Shown here: positions 16,725 to 26,900 of the stretch, one piece after another
Position numbering within the stretch: the stretch's first letter is position 1
Layout: every line of letters starts with the position of its first letter
Assembly (NCBI RefSeq): GCF_002077945.1
Contig: NZ_LVYD01000041.1
Location: 248,001-312,000 of the forward strand
Length of the DNA stretch: 64,000 bases
Direction of reading: 5' to 3'
Source of the DNA: Niastella vici
GTDB taxonomy: Bacteria; Bacteroidota; Bacteroidia; Chitinophagales; Chitinophagaceae
Program-made: the position numbers and the translations under genes
The notes under the pieces: generated by a model
What the model was told of the DNA's origin: nothing
The model's database searches: none
What the model saw: the letters and a program-made list of their open reading frames with translations, nothing else

Positions 16725-17891
16725 TTAACTAATTGGCTTCATCGCCCTCAGCTCCTCCACTACACTAATAACCTTTGCTATTACAAAGTCAATTTGTTCT
16801 TCGGTCGTATACCGGCCAATGGAAAACCGTAAAGAACTGTGGGCCAGGCTGTCTTCGACACCCAATGCTTTCAGTACATAGCTGGGCTCCATGGATGCAC
16901 TGGTGCAGGCAGCCCCCGACGACAGGGCTACTTCTTTATTTAACCCCATCATTAACCCGTCGCCATTCACAAAATTGAACGAAATGTTGGCCACATGGGG
17001 CAGGCGGCTGATGCGGCTACCATTTACATAGGTAGCATCCAATTGCAGCAGGGCATTTTCGAGCCGGTTGCGCAGGTTGCTCATCCGCTGGCCATCGGCC
17101 TCCAGTTGCTGGCGGCAAATATCTGCCGCCTTTCCAAAACCGGCAATGCCGGGCACATTGAGGGTACCGCTGCGCATTCCTTTTTCGTGGCCGCCCCCAT
17201 CCATTTGGGCCGTTAGCCTTACCCGGGGATTCTTCCTTCGCACATAGACCGCCCCCACCCCTTTTGGCCCATACATTTTATGGGCACTGCAGGTAAGCAG
17301 GTCGATATTGTCTCTTATAACATCAACGGGAATTTTACCTACTGCCTGGGTGGCATCGGTAAAAAACAGCACATTATGTTTTTTGGCCAGCGCCCCTATT
17401 TCGGCAACCGGTTGTATGGTACCCGTTTCATTATTGGCATACATAATAGCAATAAGAATAGTACGGGGCGTAATGGCGGCTTCCAGTTGCTGCAGATCGA
17501 TGAGTCCTTCTTTATTCACCGGTAAATAAGTCACCTCGCCGCCCAGCTTTTCAAGATGCTTACAGGTATCGAGCACGGCTTTGTGTTCGGTAACACAGGT
17601 AATAATATGATTTCCCTTGCCGGCATACATTTCAAACACGCCTTTTAAGGCCAGGTTATCGCCTTCGGTAGCGCCCGAGGTAAAAATGATCTCCTTTGGT
17701 TCGGCGCCTATAAGCCTGGCCACCTGTTCCCGGGCATAATCAACCGCCTCCTCAGCCTGCCAGCCAAAGGAATGGCTGCGGCTGGCGGCATTGCCAAACT
17801 GTTCGGTAAAATAGGGCAACATTACTTCCATCACCCGCGGATCGCAGGGGGTAGTAGCATTGTGATCGAGGTATATTGGCAGCTTCAGCAT
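16725..17891 (-). CDS. iscS: Cysteine desulfurase (IscS/NifS type)
   Basis: A PLP enzyme that takes sulfur from cysteine for Fe-S cluster assembly and thio-modification of tRNA. From the start at 17891 (MLKLPIYLDHNATT) the protein has 388 residues; the frame extends upstream to 17945 but those 18 residues are not part of the family. The PLP lysine is in CSAHKMYGPKG and the catalytic cysteine loop in SSGAACTSASMEPS, which is of the group I (IscS/NifS) kind. Upstream, mce is divergent with its ATG 93 bases away. Confidence 0.96.
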   Translation of the reverse strand: MLKLPIYLDHNATTPCDPRVMEVMLPYFTEQFGNAASRSHSFGWQAEEAVDYAREQVARLIGAEPKEIIFTSGATEGDNLALKGVFEMYAGKGNHIITCVTEHKAVLDTCKHLEKLGGEVTYLPVNKEGLIDLQQLEAAITPRTILIAIMYANNETGTIQPVAEIGALAKKHNVLFFTDATQAVGKIPVDVIRDNIDLLTCSAHKMYGPKGVGAVYVRRKNPRVRLTAQMDGGGHEKGMRSGTLNVPGIAGFGKAADICRQQLEADGQRMSNLRNRLENALLQLDATYVNGSRISRLPHVANISFNFVNGDGLMMGLNKEVALSSGAACTSASMEPSYVLKALGVEDSLAHSSLRFSIGRYTTEEQIDFVIAKVISVVEELRAMKPIS

Positions 17892-17944
17892 GATTTGTAA
17901 ACACAAAATTAAATGAAAAGGTTTGTTTGGCGGGTGGCTGCCCA

Positions 17945-17979
17945 TTACTTATTAACTTACGAACTTAACAACTAACTAC
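17945..17979. repeat. TTAACTT-type word repeat in iscS-mce spacer
   Basis: Repeating words TTACTTA, TTAACTTA, GAACTTAA, CAACTAACTA with a 7-8 base rhythm occupy most of the 93-base divergent spacer. A shorter relative (ACTAATGAACTAATAACGA) is at about 9096-9114. Confidence 0.4.
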
Positions 17980-17984
17980 CTGGT

Positions 17985-18392
17985 ATGCTGAAAGTTGAAC
18001 ACATTGGTATTGCTGTACGCGAATTATCACAATCGGTACCCCTGTTCGAAAAGCTGCTCAACACGCCTTGTTACAAAACCGAAGCCGTGGAAAGTGAGCA
18101 GGTGGCCACCGCTTTTTTCAGGACCGGCGACACCAAAATTGAACTGTTGGAAAGCAGCAGCCCCGAAGGTGTAATTGCACGCTTTATTGAAAAAAAGGGC
18201 GAAGGCATTCATCATATCGCATTTGAAGTGGCAGATATTGAAGCTGAAATGAAGCGGCTGGTAAACGAAGGTTTTGTACTGCTGAGCGAAAAACCCAAGC
18301 CGGGCGCTGATAATAAGTTAGTGTGCTTTCTTCATCCCAAAAACACTAATGGAGTACTAATTGAATTGTGCATGGAGCGGAAAGATCAATAG
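17985..18392 (+). CDS. mce: Methylmalonyl-CoA epimerase
   Basis: A 135-residue VOC-fold metalloenzyme that interconverts the (R) and (S) forms of methylmalonyl-CoA in propionate metabolism. It begins VEHIGIAVREL with the first metal His, has GEGIHHIAFEVADIE in the middle and ends HPKNTNGVLIELC with the metal Glu, as in bacterial epimerases. The free-standing mutase B12 domain at 3853-4272 belongs to the same pathway. It is convergent with the MarR-type gene. Confidence 0.93.
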   Translation: MLKVEHIGIAVRELSQSVPLFEKLLNTPCYKTEAVESEQVATAFFRTGDTKIELLESSSPEGVIARFIEKKGEGIHHIAFEVADIEAEMKRLVNEGFVLLSEKPKPGADNKLVCFLHPKNTNGVLIELCMERKDQ

Positions 18393-18518
18393 ATAATTGC
18401 TGAGTAGCGATGGGGACGTAGAAGTCCCAACTGAAGTCGTCGGGATGCCGATGAAATCGGCAAGTGACACAACCGAAGCCGATAGCAGCACTAAAGCCGG
18501 CCGCCAAAATATTCTTCT

Positions 18519-19124
18519 TTACTTAATGTCTTTATGTTCGGGGCATTCGATACGCAATTCATCGATGGCCAATGCCTTTTGCATAAGATTGCAGTGATGG
18601 CTCTGCTGCCGGTCGCCATTATAGTAATAGCAGTTGTAACACATACGCTGGGTAGAAATGATGCCGTTCTGGTTCATGCGGTAAATAAGATCGAGCACCG
18701 ATACCAGGAACTGGTCTTTTTGCTGGGGCGATAATGTTGCAATTGCGCCATCGAGCGGCAGGGTAAAATTCTCGATCATGCCGGTGAGCTTCATTCCCTG
18801 ATCGGTAAGCGAAAAATTAAAGCTGCGTGAATCAAACGCATCATCCGATCTTTTGATGAGGCCTTTTTGTTCCAACACTTTTATAGAATCGCTGATGGTG
18901 GCTTTGGTAAGATTGAACTCCCGGGCCATGGAGGCAATGCGGCGCTGCTTGTCATTGTTGTGGTATTTGATAAAAATAAGCAGCTGCATCTGTATAGGAC
19001 TCAGCTTATGTTCCTTGGCTTCGGTCCATAACAAAACCCTGAATACTTCAGAAATTTTTTCCAGAGCAGCCACTATCTTGTAGTCTACATTGGTAATATG
19101 ACGTTCCGGGTTAAAAGCCGACAT
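18519..19124 (-). CDS. MarR-family regulator with C-terminal four-cysteine tail
   Basis: A 201-residue protein: residues 20-150 form a MarR winged helix (recognition region REFNLTKATISDSIKVLEQKGLI; wing KRSDDAFDSRSF). Residues 160-201 form an extra tail with Cys at 162, 165, 178 and 194 plus His at 176, 177 and 197, ending CPEHKDIK. Four cysteines spaced C-x2-C-x12-C-x15-C could bind zinc or an Fe-S cluster and act as a sensor; that is inference. It is convergent with mce and close to the Fe-S assembly genes, but no target operon is evident. The 126-base gap to mce holds a small GNRA-like hairpin (TGCCGA/TCGGCA near 18446-18462). Confidence 0.88.
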   Translation of the reverse strand: MSAFNPERHITNVDYKIVAALEKISEVFRVLLWTEAKEHKLSPIQMQLLIFIKYHNNDKQRRIASMAREFNLTKATISDSIKVLEQKGLIKRSDDAFDSRSFNFSLTDQGMKLTGMIENFTLPLDGAIATLSPQQKDQFLVSVLDLIYRMNQNGIISTQRMCYNCYYYNGDRQQSHHCNLMQKALAIDELRIECPEHKDIK

Positions 19125-19265
19125 GACAAAGCAATTCGCTTAAAAATACAGACTTTACATTGTGAATATAATACAAGAAAGGGTAATAACCCATACCGGG
19201 AGCCGATTATAGACAGAACAGGCTGTAACTGCGGCGATTACGCCAAAAAAATATACGAAGGGGAT

Positions 19266-19297
19266 AAAAAAAGTTCCGCTGTAGACACAGCGGAACC
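19266..19297 (-). terminator. Terminator of the T9SS cargo gene
   Basis: On the minus strand a 9-bp stem (GTTCCGCTG/CAGCGGAAC) is followed by seven T's. It lies 35 bases after the stop of the T9SS cargo gene. Confidence 0.85.
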
Positions 19298-19331
19298 ATT
19301 ACTGTTTACCTAATATGAGGACCATTTAAAC

Positions 19332-20291
19332 CTACAAAGCTATTTTCTTAACCTCGCTCCAACCCTTGCCATCACTAACTTGTACTGCATACACACCGGA
19401 GCCGGCGCTCATCGCATCAACGATAAGCCGGTAAGAAGCCTGATTGAATTGTTTGCGCACTATAACCTGTCCGCTCATGTTTATCAACTGTATGGAAACG
19501 TTATCTTTTACATCGCTGTTAAAGTCGATGGTAACGGTTTTATATGAAGAAGTGTAAATGTTGGTAATGATGTTGTTGCTGTTGCGCAGGGAGCGAATGG
19601 CTGAGTATAAGGCAGTGCCACTCATATCTACCTGGCGTATGCGGTAATATACCACCGCATCGTTAATATTTTTGTCGGTATAACTGTATTTGTTAACCAG
19701 GGCCGATGTACCGGCGCCCATTACTATAGCTACCTGTTTCCAGGTGCGGGCATCGCTGCTTCTTTCTACTGCATAATAGCTGTTGTTCATTTCTTCGCTG
19801 GTGCTCCAGTTGAGCTGACTGTTTGAACCCTGGCGGGTTACATAAAATGTTTGAAAGATCACCGGAAGTGGTGTAAAAGTCAAAAAGCCAGAACCGGTTG
19901 AAGCATCGGCGTAGCTAGGGCCGGTTTGAACACCTTGCGTTCCATCAAATTTTACAACGTTGCCGATCTTTATCTGATCATTGGAATTAATACCGGTTAT
20001 TTTTCCGGTAGAGAGTACAACAATGCGGCTGGCAGCGTTCATTCTTAATTTGCCGTTGTTCAGGTCTAAAATACCAGCTACAATAACTACTACATTATCG
20101 ATATCTACATTTATGTCAAGGGTAACGGTTTCACCAGCCGGGATAATAATGCTGTCACCACTTTGGGGTTGACGGATCAAATTCCAGGTACTGTTCAGGT
20201 CCCAGTCGCTGTTGTTTGCTGCTTTAATAGAACCTGCCATGAGGCTGGTAGCCATCAGCAGGGTTAAAAGGGTAGTGTAGAGTTGTTTCAT
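19332..20291 (-). CDS. Secreted protein with type IX secretion (type A) C-terminal domain
   Basis: A 319-residue exported protein. Residues 1-24 are a Sec signal peptide ending SIKA. Residues 25-130 look like a beta-helix/carbohydrate-binding-type stretch (GDSIIIPAGETVTLDINVDIDNVVV). A middle Ig-like part has FYVTRQGSNSQLNWSTSEE and YYRIRQVDMSGTALYS. The last 75 residues have the T9SS sorting pattern: SIQLINMSGQVIVRK, SGVYAVQVSDG and a basic VKKIAL end. It should cross the outer membrane by the Por/Gld secretion system, and the gld genes in this window fit that. The enzymatic role, if any, is unknown. Confidence 0.88.
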   Translation of the reverse strand: MKQLYTTLLTLLMATSLMAGSIKAANNSDWDLNSTWNLIRQPQSGDSIIIPAGETVTLDINVDIDNVVVIVAGILDLNNGKLRMNAASRIVVLSTGKITGINSNDQIKIGNVVKFDGTQGVQTGPSYADASTGSGFLTFTPLPVIFQTFYVTRQGSNSQLNWSTSEEMNNSYYAVERSSDARTWKQVAIVMGAGTSALVNKYSYTDKNINDAVVYYRIRQVDMSGTALYSAIRSLRNSNNIITNIYTSSYKTVTIDFNSDVKDNVSIQLINMSGQVIVRKQFNQASYRLIVDAMSAGSGVYAVQVSDGKGWSEVKKIAL

Positions 20292-20823
20292 ACGGTAAAC
20301 AGATTATGCCAGAATAATTTCAATACACGTACCTGAATTTTGTGGCATGGGTGAAAACAGGGGCTAAAACCGATACCGGAATTGGGTAAATTGACGCATA
20401 ACACAATGACTATCACATTGGTACTATTTTTCCCAAATTCTCAAAAAAAAATAAATTTTCCTTACGGGGAAGCATCTCCCAGCACGCGGAATTATTCCCA
20501 AACATGGAAGATTTTTACAATACAGGGAACTATTTAGCCGGAATAAGCTAATCCTGCTAGGGCGGGGACAGGATATGCCAGATTGCTGATCCCTGAAAAG
20601 CGGGGCAAGCCAGGCTAATTGGGCCTTTGCCGGGGCAAATTGTACTAATGGAATGCAGGGTGCAAATTGAAAAACCGGCTGCGTGTTGGCATGGTGCGTC
20701 GGCGAAAGGCTTGAGTTGGCGGCTAAAACCAGGGCGGCATGCGATCGCAAGCCTGGGCTGTTGGCGCCCTGTTCGCCAGTTGGCGAAGATGGGGCACGAA
20801 GCAAAACAGGTTGAAAGGGAAAA
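20292..20823. other. 532-bp spacer without a supported gene
   Basis: The left 250 bases are A/T-rich and should hold the promoter of the T9SS cargo gene. The right part (about 20560-20820) is unusually G/C-rich for a spacer, with repeated GCCGGGGC, GGCGAAG and TTGGCG words. A 126-codon open frame on the minus strand (20424-20804) crosses it, but its composition (many Ser, Pro, Ala, Cys) and lack of any domain argue against coding. Confidence 0.5.
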
Positions 20824-21567
20824 TTATTCTTCCTCGGGAGCTTCGGTTTTGTTTAAACCCAGTTTATCGATGGCGATGGCGGCGGCAATTTGACTGGCGT
20901 CTTTTTTATTATAGGCCTTGCCTTCGGCGAGTAATTCCCCATCTACCACGGCTCCGATGGTAAACAGGCGGCGGCCGCCTTCAATTCGTTCATCGAGGGT
21001 TTCAAATTCAAGGTTCTTACCGTTCTTATTGGCCCAGCCGTATAATTTATTCTTATGGTTAATCTCGAGGTTCTCCAGGTCTTCCATATACAAATGGGGA
21101 ATAATGATGCATTCAAACACCCATTGCTTGGTTGCTTTAAAGCCCCGGTCAAGATAAATGGCGCCAACCACCGCTTCGAGCGTATTGCCAAAGATCTGGC
21201 TCATCTTTAGCGAATTGTCGAACTTATTGTAGAAGGTAATTTTCTTGAGTCCCATTTTGATGGCAATTTCGTTGAGCTTGTTACGATTTACCATCTTGGA
21301 GCGCATTTCGGTAAGGAACCCTTCTTCTTTGTAGGGATATTTCTTAAAAAGAAAATCGGCTACGATGCCACTGAGAATTGCGTCTCCGAGGTATTCGAGC
21401 CGTTCATTATTTTCATCTGCACTGTCCCTTACCGACCTATGGGTAAGGGCAGCTTTATATAATGCGAGCTTGCCCGGGGTAAAACCCAGTACATTGCGCA
21501 GATTCTTTTTAAAAGAAAGATTCTCTTCTTTGCCTAAAAAGCGGTCCAGGATTCCCACAATTGTCAA
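20824..21567 (-). CDS. rnc: Ribonuclease III
   Basis: Double-strand-specific endoribonuclease that processes rRNA precursors and structured mRNAs. The 247 residues include the catalytic signature NERLEYLGDAILS (about residue 58), the second acidic site in EAVVGAIYLDRGF, and a C-terminal double-stranded-RNA-binding domain (NKLYGWANKNG... then AYNKKDASQIAAAIAI). It is the last gene of acpP-fabF-rnc; the gap after fabF is 94 bases. Confidence 0.97.
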   Translation of the reverse strand: MTIVGILDRFLGKEENLSFKKNLRNVLGFTPGKLALYKAALTHRSVRDSADENNERLEYLGDAILSGIVADFLFKKYPYKEEGFLTEMRSKMVNRNKLNEIAIKMGLKKITFYNKFDNSLKMSQIFGNTLEAVVGAIYLDRGFKATKQWVFECIIIPHLYMEDLENLEINHKNKLYGWANKNGKNLEFETLDERIEGGRRLFTIGAVVDGELLAEGKAYNKKDASQIAAAIAIDKLGLNKTEAPEEE

Positions 21568-21661
21568 TCTACTAATTTTTCATTAAGCCAAAAAATCATT
21601 AATAGGGCCAGGAGTCCGCAGCCATCAATTTCAATAATTCTACAACTCAAAGCGTATAAAG

Positions 21662-22915
21662 TTACGCTTTATATTTTTTCACAATTACGCAGGCATTATG
21701 CCCTCCAAACCCGAATGTATTACTTAAGGCAGCTCGAACAGTTCGATGCTGGGCTTTTTCAAAGGTGAAATTTAACCGGGAATCGAGCTCAGGGTCGTCG
21801 GTGAAATGATTGATTGTAGGAGGAACAATATCATGTATTACGCTCATAATACAAGCAATGGCTTCTACCACACCGGCAGCTCCGAGGCAATGCCCCGTCA
21901 TGGACTTGGTTGAACTTATGTTCAGTTTATAGGCCTGTTCACCAAAAACGTCAGTGATGGCTTTTACTTCAGCGATGTCACCTAAAGGAGTTGAGGTACC
22001 GTGGGTATTGATATAATCAATATCCTCGGGTTTCATGCCGGCATCGTCCAAAGCCTGGATCATCACATTTTTGGCGCCCAACCCTTCGGGGTGCGGGGCT
22101 GTAATATGATGCGCATCGGCTGTAGCACCAGCTCCGGCTAATTCGCAATAAATTTTTGCGCCACGCCGGATGGCATGTTCCAGTTCTTCTACCACCAGTA
22201 CGCCTGAGCCTTCGCCCATTACAAAACCATCGCGATCCTTATCATAAGGACGGCTGGCTGATTTGGGATCATCGTTGCGTTCGCTCAGGGCTTTCATGGC
22301 ATTGAAACCACCTACACCGGCTTCGCTGATTACACTTTCAGCACCACCGGTAAGAATGATATCGGCCTTGCCCATCCTTATGAGGTTGAACGCTTCCATG
22401 ATAGCATTGGTAGATGAGGCACAAGCACTTACTACGGCAAAATTAGGACCGCGAAAACCATGCCGCATAGATATATGGCCGGCGGCTATATCAAGGATCA
22501 TCTTGGGAATGAAGAATGGATTGTAGCGGGGGGTTCCATCGCCTTTGGCGAAGTTCATCACTTCTTCCTGGAAGGTGATCAAACCACCGATACCGCTCGC
22601 AAATACCACCCCTACCCGGTCAACGTTGACATTATCTTTATTAATGCCGGCGTCGGTCACTGCCTGGTCACTTGAGATGATGGCAGTTTGGGTAAAGCGG
22701 TCGATCCTCTTGATCTCCTTACGGTCGAGGTAATTCAGCGGGTCGAAATTCTTTAACTCGCAGGCAAAGCGTGTTTTGAATTTTGAGGCATCAAACTGGG
22801 TAATAAAATCGGCACCGGAAACTCCGTTAATGAGTCCGTTCCAATATTCCTGTAAACTATTGCCGATTGGTGTAAGGGCACCAATACCGGTCACAACAAC
22901 TCGTTTCAATTGCAT
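21662..22915 (-). CDS. fabF: Beta-ketoacyl-ACP synthase II
   Basis: Condensing enzyme that elongates acyl-ACP with malonyl-ACP in fatty-acid synthesis. The Cys-His-His triad is visible in VVSACASSTNAI, NTHGTSTPLGD and KSMTGHCLGAAG. From the start at 22915 (MQLKRVVVTGIGALTP) it has 417 residues, the normal length; the open frame reaches 22963 but those 16 residues are not homologous. It lies 104 bases downstream of acpP. Confidence 0.97.
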   Translation of the reverse strand: MQLKRVVVTGIGALTPIGNSLQEYWNGLINGVSGADFITQFDASKFKTRFACELKNFDPLNYLDRKEIKRIDRFTQTAIISSDQAVTDAGINKDNVNVDRVGVVFASGIGGLITFQEEVMNFAKGDGTPRYNPFFIPKMILDIAAGHISMRHGFRGPNFAVVSACASSTNAIMEAFNLIRMGKADIILTGGAESVISEAGVGGFNAMKALSERNDDPKSASRPYDKDRDGFVMGEGSGVLVVEELEHAIRRGAKIYCELAGAGATADAHHITAPHPEGLGAKNVMIQALDDAGMKPEDIDYINTHGTSTPLGDIAEVKAITDVFGEQAYKLNISSTKSMTGHCLGAAGVVEAIACIMSVIHDIVPPTINHFTDDPELDSRLNFTFEKAQHRTVRAALSNTFGFGGHNACVIVKKYKA

Positions 22916-23019
22916 AGCTCTTGCCAGAGGGAGTTTTAAGTAAGAAATCCGCTTTCGCAGCATGCGCCCAGCTATCGAAAGCGGATTTAATTTATTGCAC
23001 CTGATCTACAGTATTCAAA

Positions 23020-23256
23020 TTACTTAGCATGCTCTTCTAAGTAAGCAACAGCCTGGCCAACAGTGGTAATTGTTTCGGCCTGTTCATCAGGGATGGAAAT
23101 ATTGAACTCCTTTTCAAATTCCATAATTAATTCCACGGTGTCGAGCGAATCGGCACCTAAATCATTGGTGAAAGAAGCCTCATTGGTAACTTCTGCTTCT
23201 TCTACACCAAGCTTATCAACAATGATCTTTTTTACTCTTGTTGCGATGTCTGACAT
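23020..23256 (-). CDS. acpP: Acyl carrier protein
   Basis: A 78-residue acidic helical protein that carries growing acyl chains. The phosphopantetheine-attachment serine is in [15 protein letters not shown]. It is the first gene of the acpP-fabF-rnc group, with a good promoter just upstream. Confidence 0.98.
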   Translation of the reverse strand: MSDIATRVKKIIVDKLGVEEAEVTNEASFTNDLGADSLDTVELIMEFEKEFNISIPDEQAETITTVGQAVAYLEEHAK

Positions 23257-23280
23257 TTTTGTAAAGTTTAGTTACGGCTG

Positions 23281-23309
23281 CAAAAATATAGATTTTGGAA
23301 TAATGACAA
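23281..23309 (-). promoter_or_regulatory. Promoter of acpP-fabF-rnc
   Basis: On the minus strand: TTG (23309-23307), 18 bases, then TATTTTTG (23288-23281), and 24 bases later the acpP ATG. Both boxes and their spacing fit the Bacteroidota housekeeping pattern. Confidence 0.7.
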
Positions 23310-23528
23310 TAAAAGGCTGGTTTTTAATTAATCTTGTTAATATTTTGTGATTTACCGGTTTTGTAGTACTATCCCACCCCTCTTTCCAGTCCCGATACCT
23401 ATCGGGAGGCCCCTAAAACGGTAAGATACCCCTGTTTATGCATTACCGCCCCGTTTTTTTTAAATGCCCGGTTGGGCGGTTATAAATGGTAAATCCTTAT
23501 ATTGCAGCGCACTACCCAATTAGTCGGC

Positions 23529-23957
23529 ATGGCATTAAAAATAATAGATCACGGTTCCCGCGAGTACCAGCAAATGGTTCAGTTGCGTAATGATATACTA
23601 CGCAGGCCATTGGGGTTACAATTTACCCCCGACGAGCTGGAAAAGGAAAAGGAGGAGATCTTAATAGGCGCCTTTGAAGAAGAAAAGATGCTGGGCTGCT
23701 GTATGCTTATTAAAATGGAGCCCGGCTCGGTACGGCTGCGCCAGATGGCGGTATTAAATAACCTGCAGGGTAAAGGCATTGGCCGGGCCCTGATGCAATT
23801 TGCCGAAAACATTGCCCGCGACCGGGGCTTTCAGAAAATAACCATGCATGCCCGTAAAACTGCCGTTGGGTTTTATGAAAAACTCGGTTACCGGGTATGC
23901 GGACAGGAATTTGAAGAGGTTACCATTCCGCACTATGTAATGGAGAAGTTGTTATAA
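23529..23957 (+). CDS. GNAT family N-acetyltransferase
   Basis: A 142-residue acetyl-CoA-dependent acyltransferase. The acetyl-CoA-binding motif A is QGKGIGRALMQFAENIARDRGF, preceded by the beta-strand RLRQMAVLNNLQ, and the C-terminal ARKTAVGFYEKLGYRV is the usual GNAT end; the substrate is unknown. The start at 23529 (MALKIIDHGSREY) is preferred to the ORF start at 23502, which adds nine residues without family likeness. It converges with mfd, stop codons 17 bases apart. Confidence 0.88.
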   Translation: MALKIIDHGSREYQQMVQLRNDILRRPLGLQFTPDELEKEKEEILIGAFEEEKMLGCCMLIKMEPGSVRLRQMAVLNNLQGKGIGRALMQFAENIARDRGFQKITMHARKTAVGFYEKLGYRVCGQEFEEVTIPHYVMEKLL

Positions 23958-23974
23958 ATTATCCTGATCACCAC

Positions 23975-26900
23975 TTACGCTGTTTCCTCTTTTGCCGCTA
24001 CAAACTGTTTCATCTGCGATAAGAAGCGTACCATCTTTTGCATGGTACCCATATCTGCTACTACCAGCATAAATAATTTTCCATTCTGTTTCAGGCGGGC
24101 CTTGTTCGTTTGGGTTTGAATAAACGTAAGTATATTATGGAATATGGACGATTCAAAATAAGGTGAGTCGGCCTTGTTGATGAAATAGCATTTCAGCGTA
24201 TCATCTTTCAGCAACATTTTTTCAAAGCCCAGCTCAACGGCCAGTCTGCGGCAGCGCACCGTATGGAACAGGTCTTCTACCTGCTGCGGTATGGGGCCAA
24301 AGCGGTCCTGCAGTTCGGTGGCAAAAGCCTGCAGATCTTCTTCATTGTCGCAATTATCGAGTCGGGTATATAACGTTAACCGTTCGGTAATACTTTCTAC
24401 ATAACTATCGGGGATCAATATTTCCAGATCAGTATCAATGGTGCAATCCTGCACATAATCTTCCTGTTTGGAGATCTCTGCCTTAAATAGTTCGCGGAAC
24501 TGTGTACGCTTCAATTCCTTGATGGCTTCTTCCAGTACCTTCTGGTACATTTCGAAACCGATCTCGGCCATAAAGCCGCTTTGTTCGCCACCCAACAGGT
24601 TACCCGCACCCCGTATGTCGAGGTCGCGCATGGCTATCTGAAAGCCGCTGCCCAGCTCGCTGTGCTGCTCCAGGGTTTGTAACCGCTTTCTTGAATCGGG
24701 CGGCAGCGTGCTCATTGGCGGCGCCAGCAGATAACAGAATGCTTTTTTATTGCTGCGGCCTACCCTGCCCCGTAGCTGGTGCAGGTCGCTTAACCCAAAG
24801 TGATGGGCATTGTTGATGATAATGGTATTTACATTGGGAATATCAACCCCGCTTTCAACAATGTTGGTACAAATTAGTACGTCGTATTTTCTATCAATAA
24901 AGTCAAGAATGCGTTCTTCCAGCTCATGCCCTTCGAGCTGGCCATGGGCAAAGCCAATGCTCAGGTCGGGGCATAACCCCTGTATAAGGGCAGCCATTTC
25001 GGCCAAACCCTGTACCCGGTTATGAATAAAGAATACCTGCCCGCCCCGTTCGGTTTCAAAATAAATTGAATCGCGAATGAAGTCCTGGTTAAAAACCTGC
25101 ACTTCGGTTTGAATGGGTTGCCTGTTCGGCGGCGGGGTATTAATAATGCTGAGGTCACGCGCGCCCATAAGGCTGAACTGCAGCGTTCGTGGTATAGGCG
25201 TTGCCGTTAAGGTTAAACAGTCTACATTGGTACGCAGGGTCTTGATCTTTTCCTTATGCGCCACACCGAATTTTTGTTCTTCGTCAATGACCAGTAAGCC
25301 CAGGTCTTTGTATTTGACTTCCTTGCCCAGGAGCGCATGGGTGCCAATAATAATATCAATTTTGCCTTCTTCGAGCTTCTTCAGGGTTTCCTTTTTCTCT
25401 TTGGCCGATTTAAAGCGGTTCACATAATCAACGGTCACCGGAAAATCTTTCAGTCGCTCACTAAAAGTTTTATAATGCTGAAAGGCCAGAATGGTGGTGG
25501 GCACCAGCACAGCGGCCTGCTTGCCATCGCAACAGCTTTTGAAGGCTGCGCGTATAGCGATCTCCGTTTTTCCAAACCCTACGTCGCCGCATACCAGCCG
25601 GTCCATTGGTGAGGGTGATTCCATATCCTTCTTCACATCGCCCGTGGCCTTGCTTTGATCGGGCGTATCTTCATAAATAAAGGAAGCTTCCAGCTCGGTT
25701 TGCATGTAGTTATCAGGCGCATGCTGAAAACCCTGCTGGGCCTTACGTTGTGCATACAGGGTAATGAGGTCAAAGGCAATTTCCTTAACCTTCGTTTTGG
25801 TTTTTTCTTTCAGCTTGTTCCAGGCTTCACTACCCAGCTTGTTTACCTTGGGTATGGTTCCTTCCTTACCGGTATATTTCGAAATTTTATGCAGCGAGTT
25901 GATGTTCACATACAGGATGTCGCTGTCTTTATAAATGATACGCACGGCTTCCTGCAGCCTGCCGTTCGATTCCAGTTTTTGCAAACCGCTGTAAACGCCT
26001 ACGCCATGGTCTATATGGGTAACGTAATCGCCGGGCTGCAGCTCGCGCAGGGTGCGCATGGTAATGGCCTTGTTCTTATTATAGGCCTGCTTTACCTTGT
26101 ATTTATGATAGCGCTGGAAGATCTGGTGATCGGTATAACAGATCACTTTCAGGTCTTCATCAATAAACCCTTCATGTATAGAGGTAGGCACCGGCGTGAA
26201 CTGGATGCCTGCTTTCAGGTCTTCAAAAATGCTGTTCAACCGTTCCAACTGCCGGGGATTCTCAGCAAATAAGTACAGACTGAATTTCTTTGCTTCCCAT
26301 TGCTTCAGGTCTTTTATCAGCAGATCGAACTGGCGGTTGAATGCGGGCTGGTCTTTTGTATTGTAGTCAATAGTGAGTGGCGTGTGTTGAGTGGGCTCGC
26401 TGTCTTCAATGAACCCCGACTGATAGCCAAATTCTACTACATGGCGGCTGGCTAACTGTTTTTTCAACGGGCCCGCTATAAACTCATCGGCCTTAATGGT
26501 TGTTTTTATGGTTTTATCGTCATCCTCTACATTTTCTTTGGGCGCTTTATTGTTCGACTGCATTTCGAGGAACAGGCGCAGGTCTTCTTCCTGGGTCAGC
26601 AGCTTTTCTTTGGTAAGCTCCCAATCCTGCACCCAGTAAATGGTATTTTCGGGCAGGAACTCAAAGAGGGAGATCTTGCCCTCTTCATCAAACTGCGTTT
26701 CTACATTGGGGATGATGCTTACCTGTAATAATTTGCGCTCGCTTAACTGCGTTTCGGGATCAAAAATGCGGATAGAGTCCACATCATTACCAAACAATTC
26801 AACCCGGTACGGTTTTTCATTGCCAAATGAATAAATATCAAGGATACCACCACGTAAGGCAAACTGCCCCGGTTCGTATACAAAATCGGTTGATGAAAAA

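Noticed and set aside
18446-18462. Hairpin TGCCGA/TCGGCA with GAAA-like loop between mce and the MarR gene
   Set aside because: No T run follows in either direction, so it is not called a terminator; too small to call an RNA gene.
20424-20804. 126-codon open frame on the minus strand after rnc
   Set aside because: Composition is Ser/Pro/Ala/Cys-rich, with no domain, signal or start context; it lies in a GC-rich spacer where long frames arise by chance.
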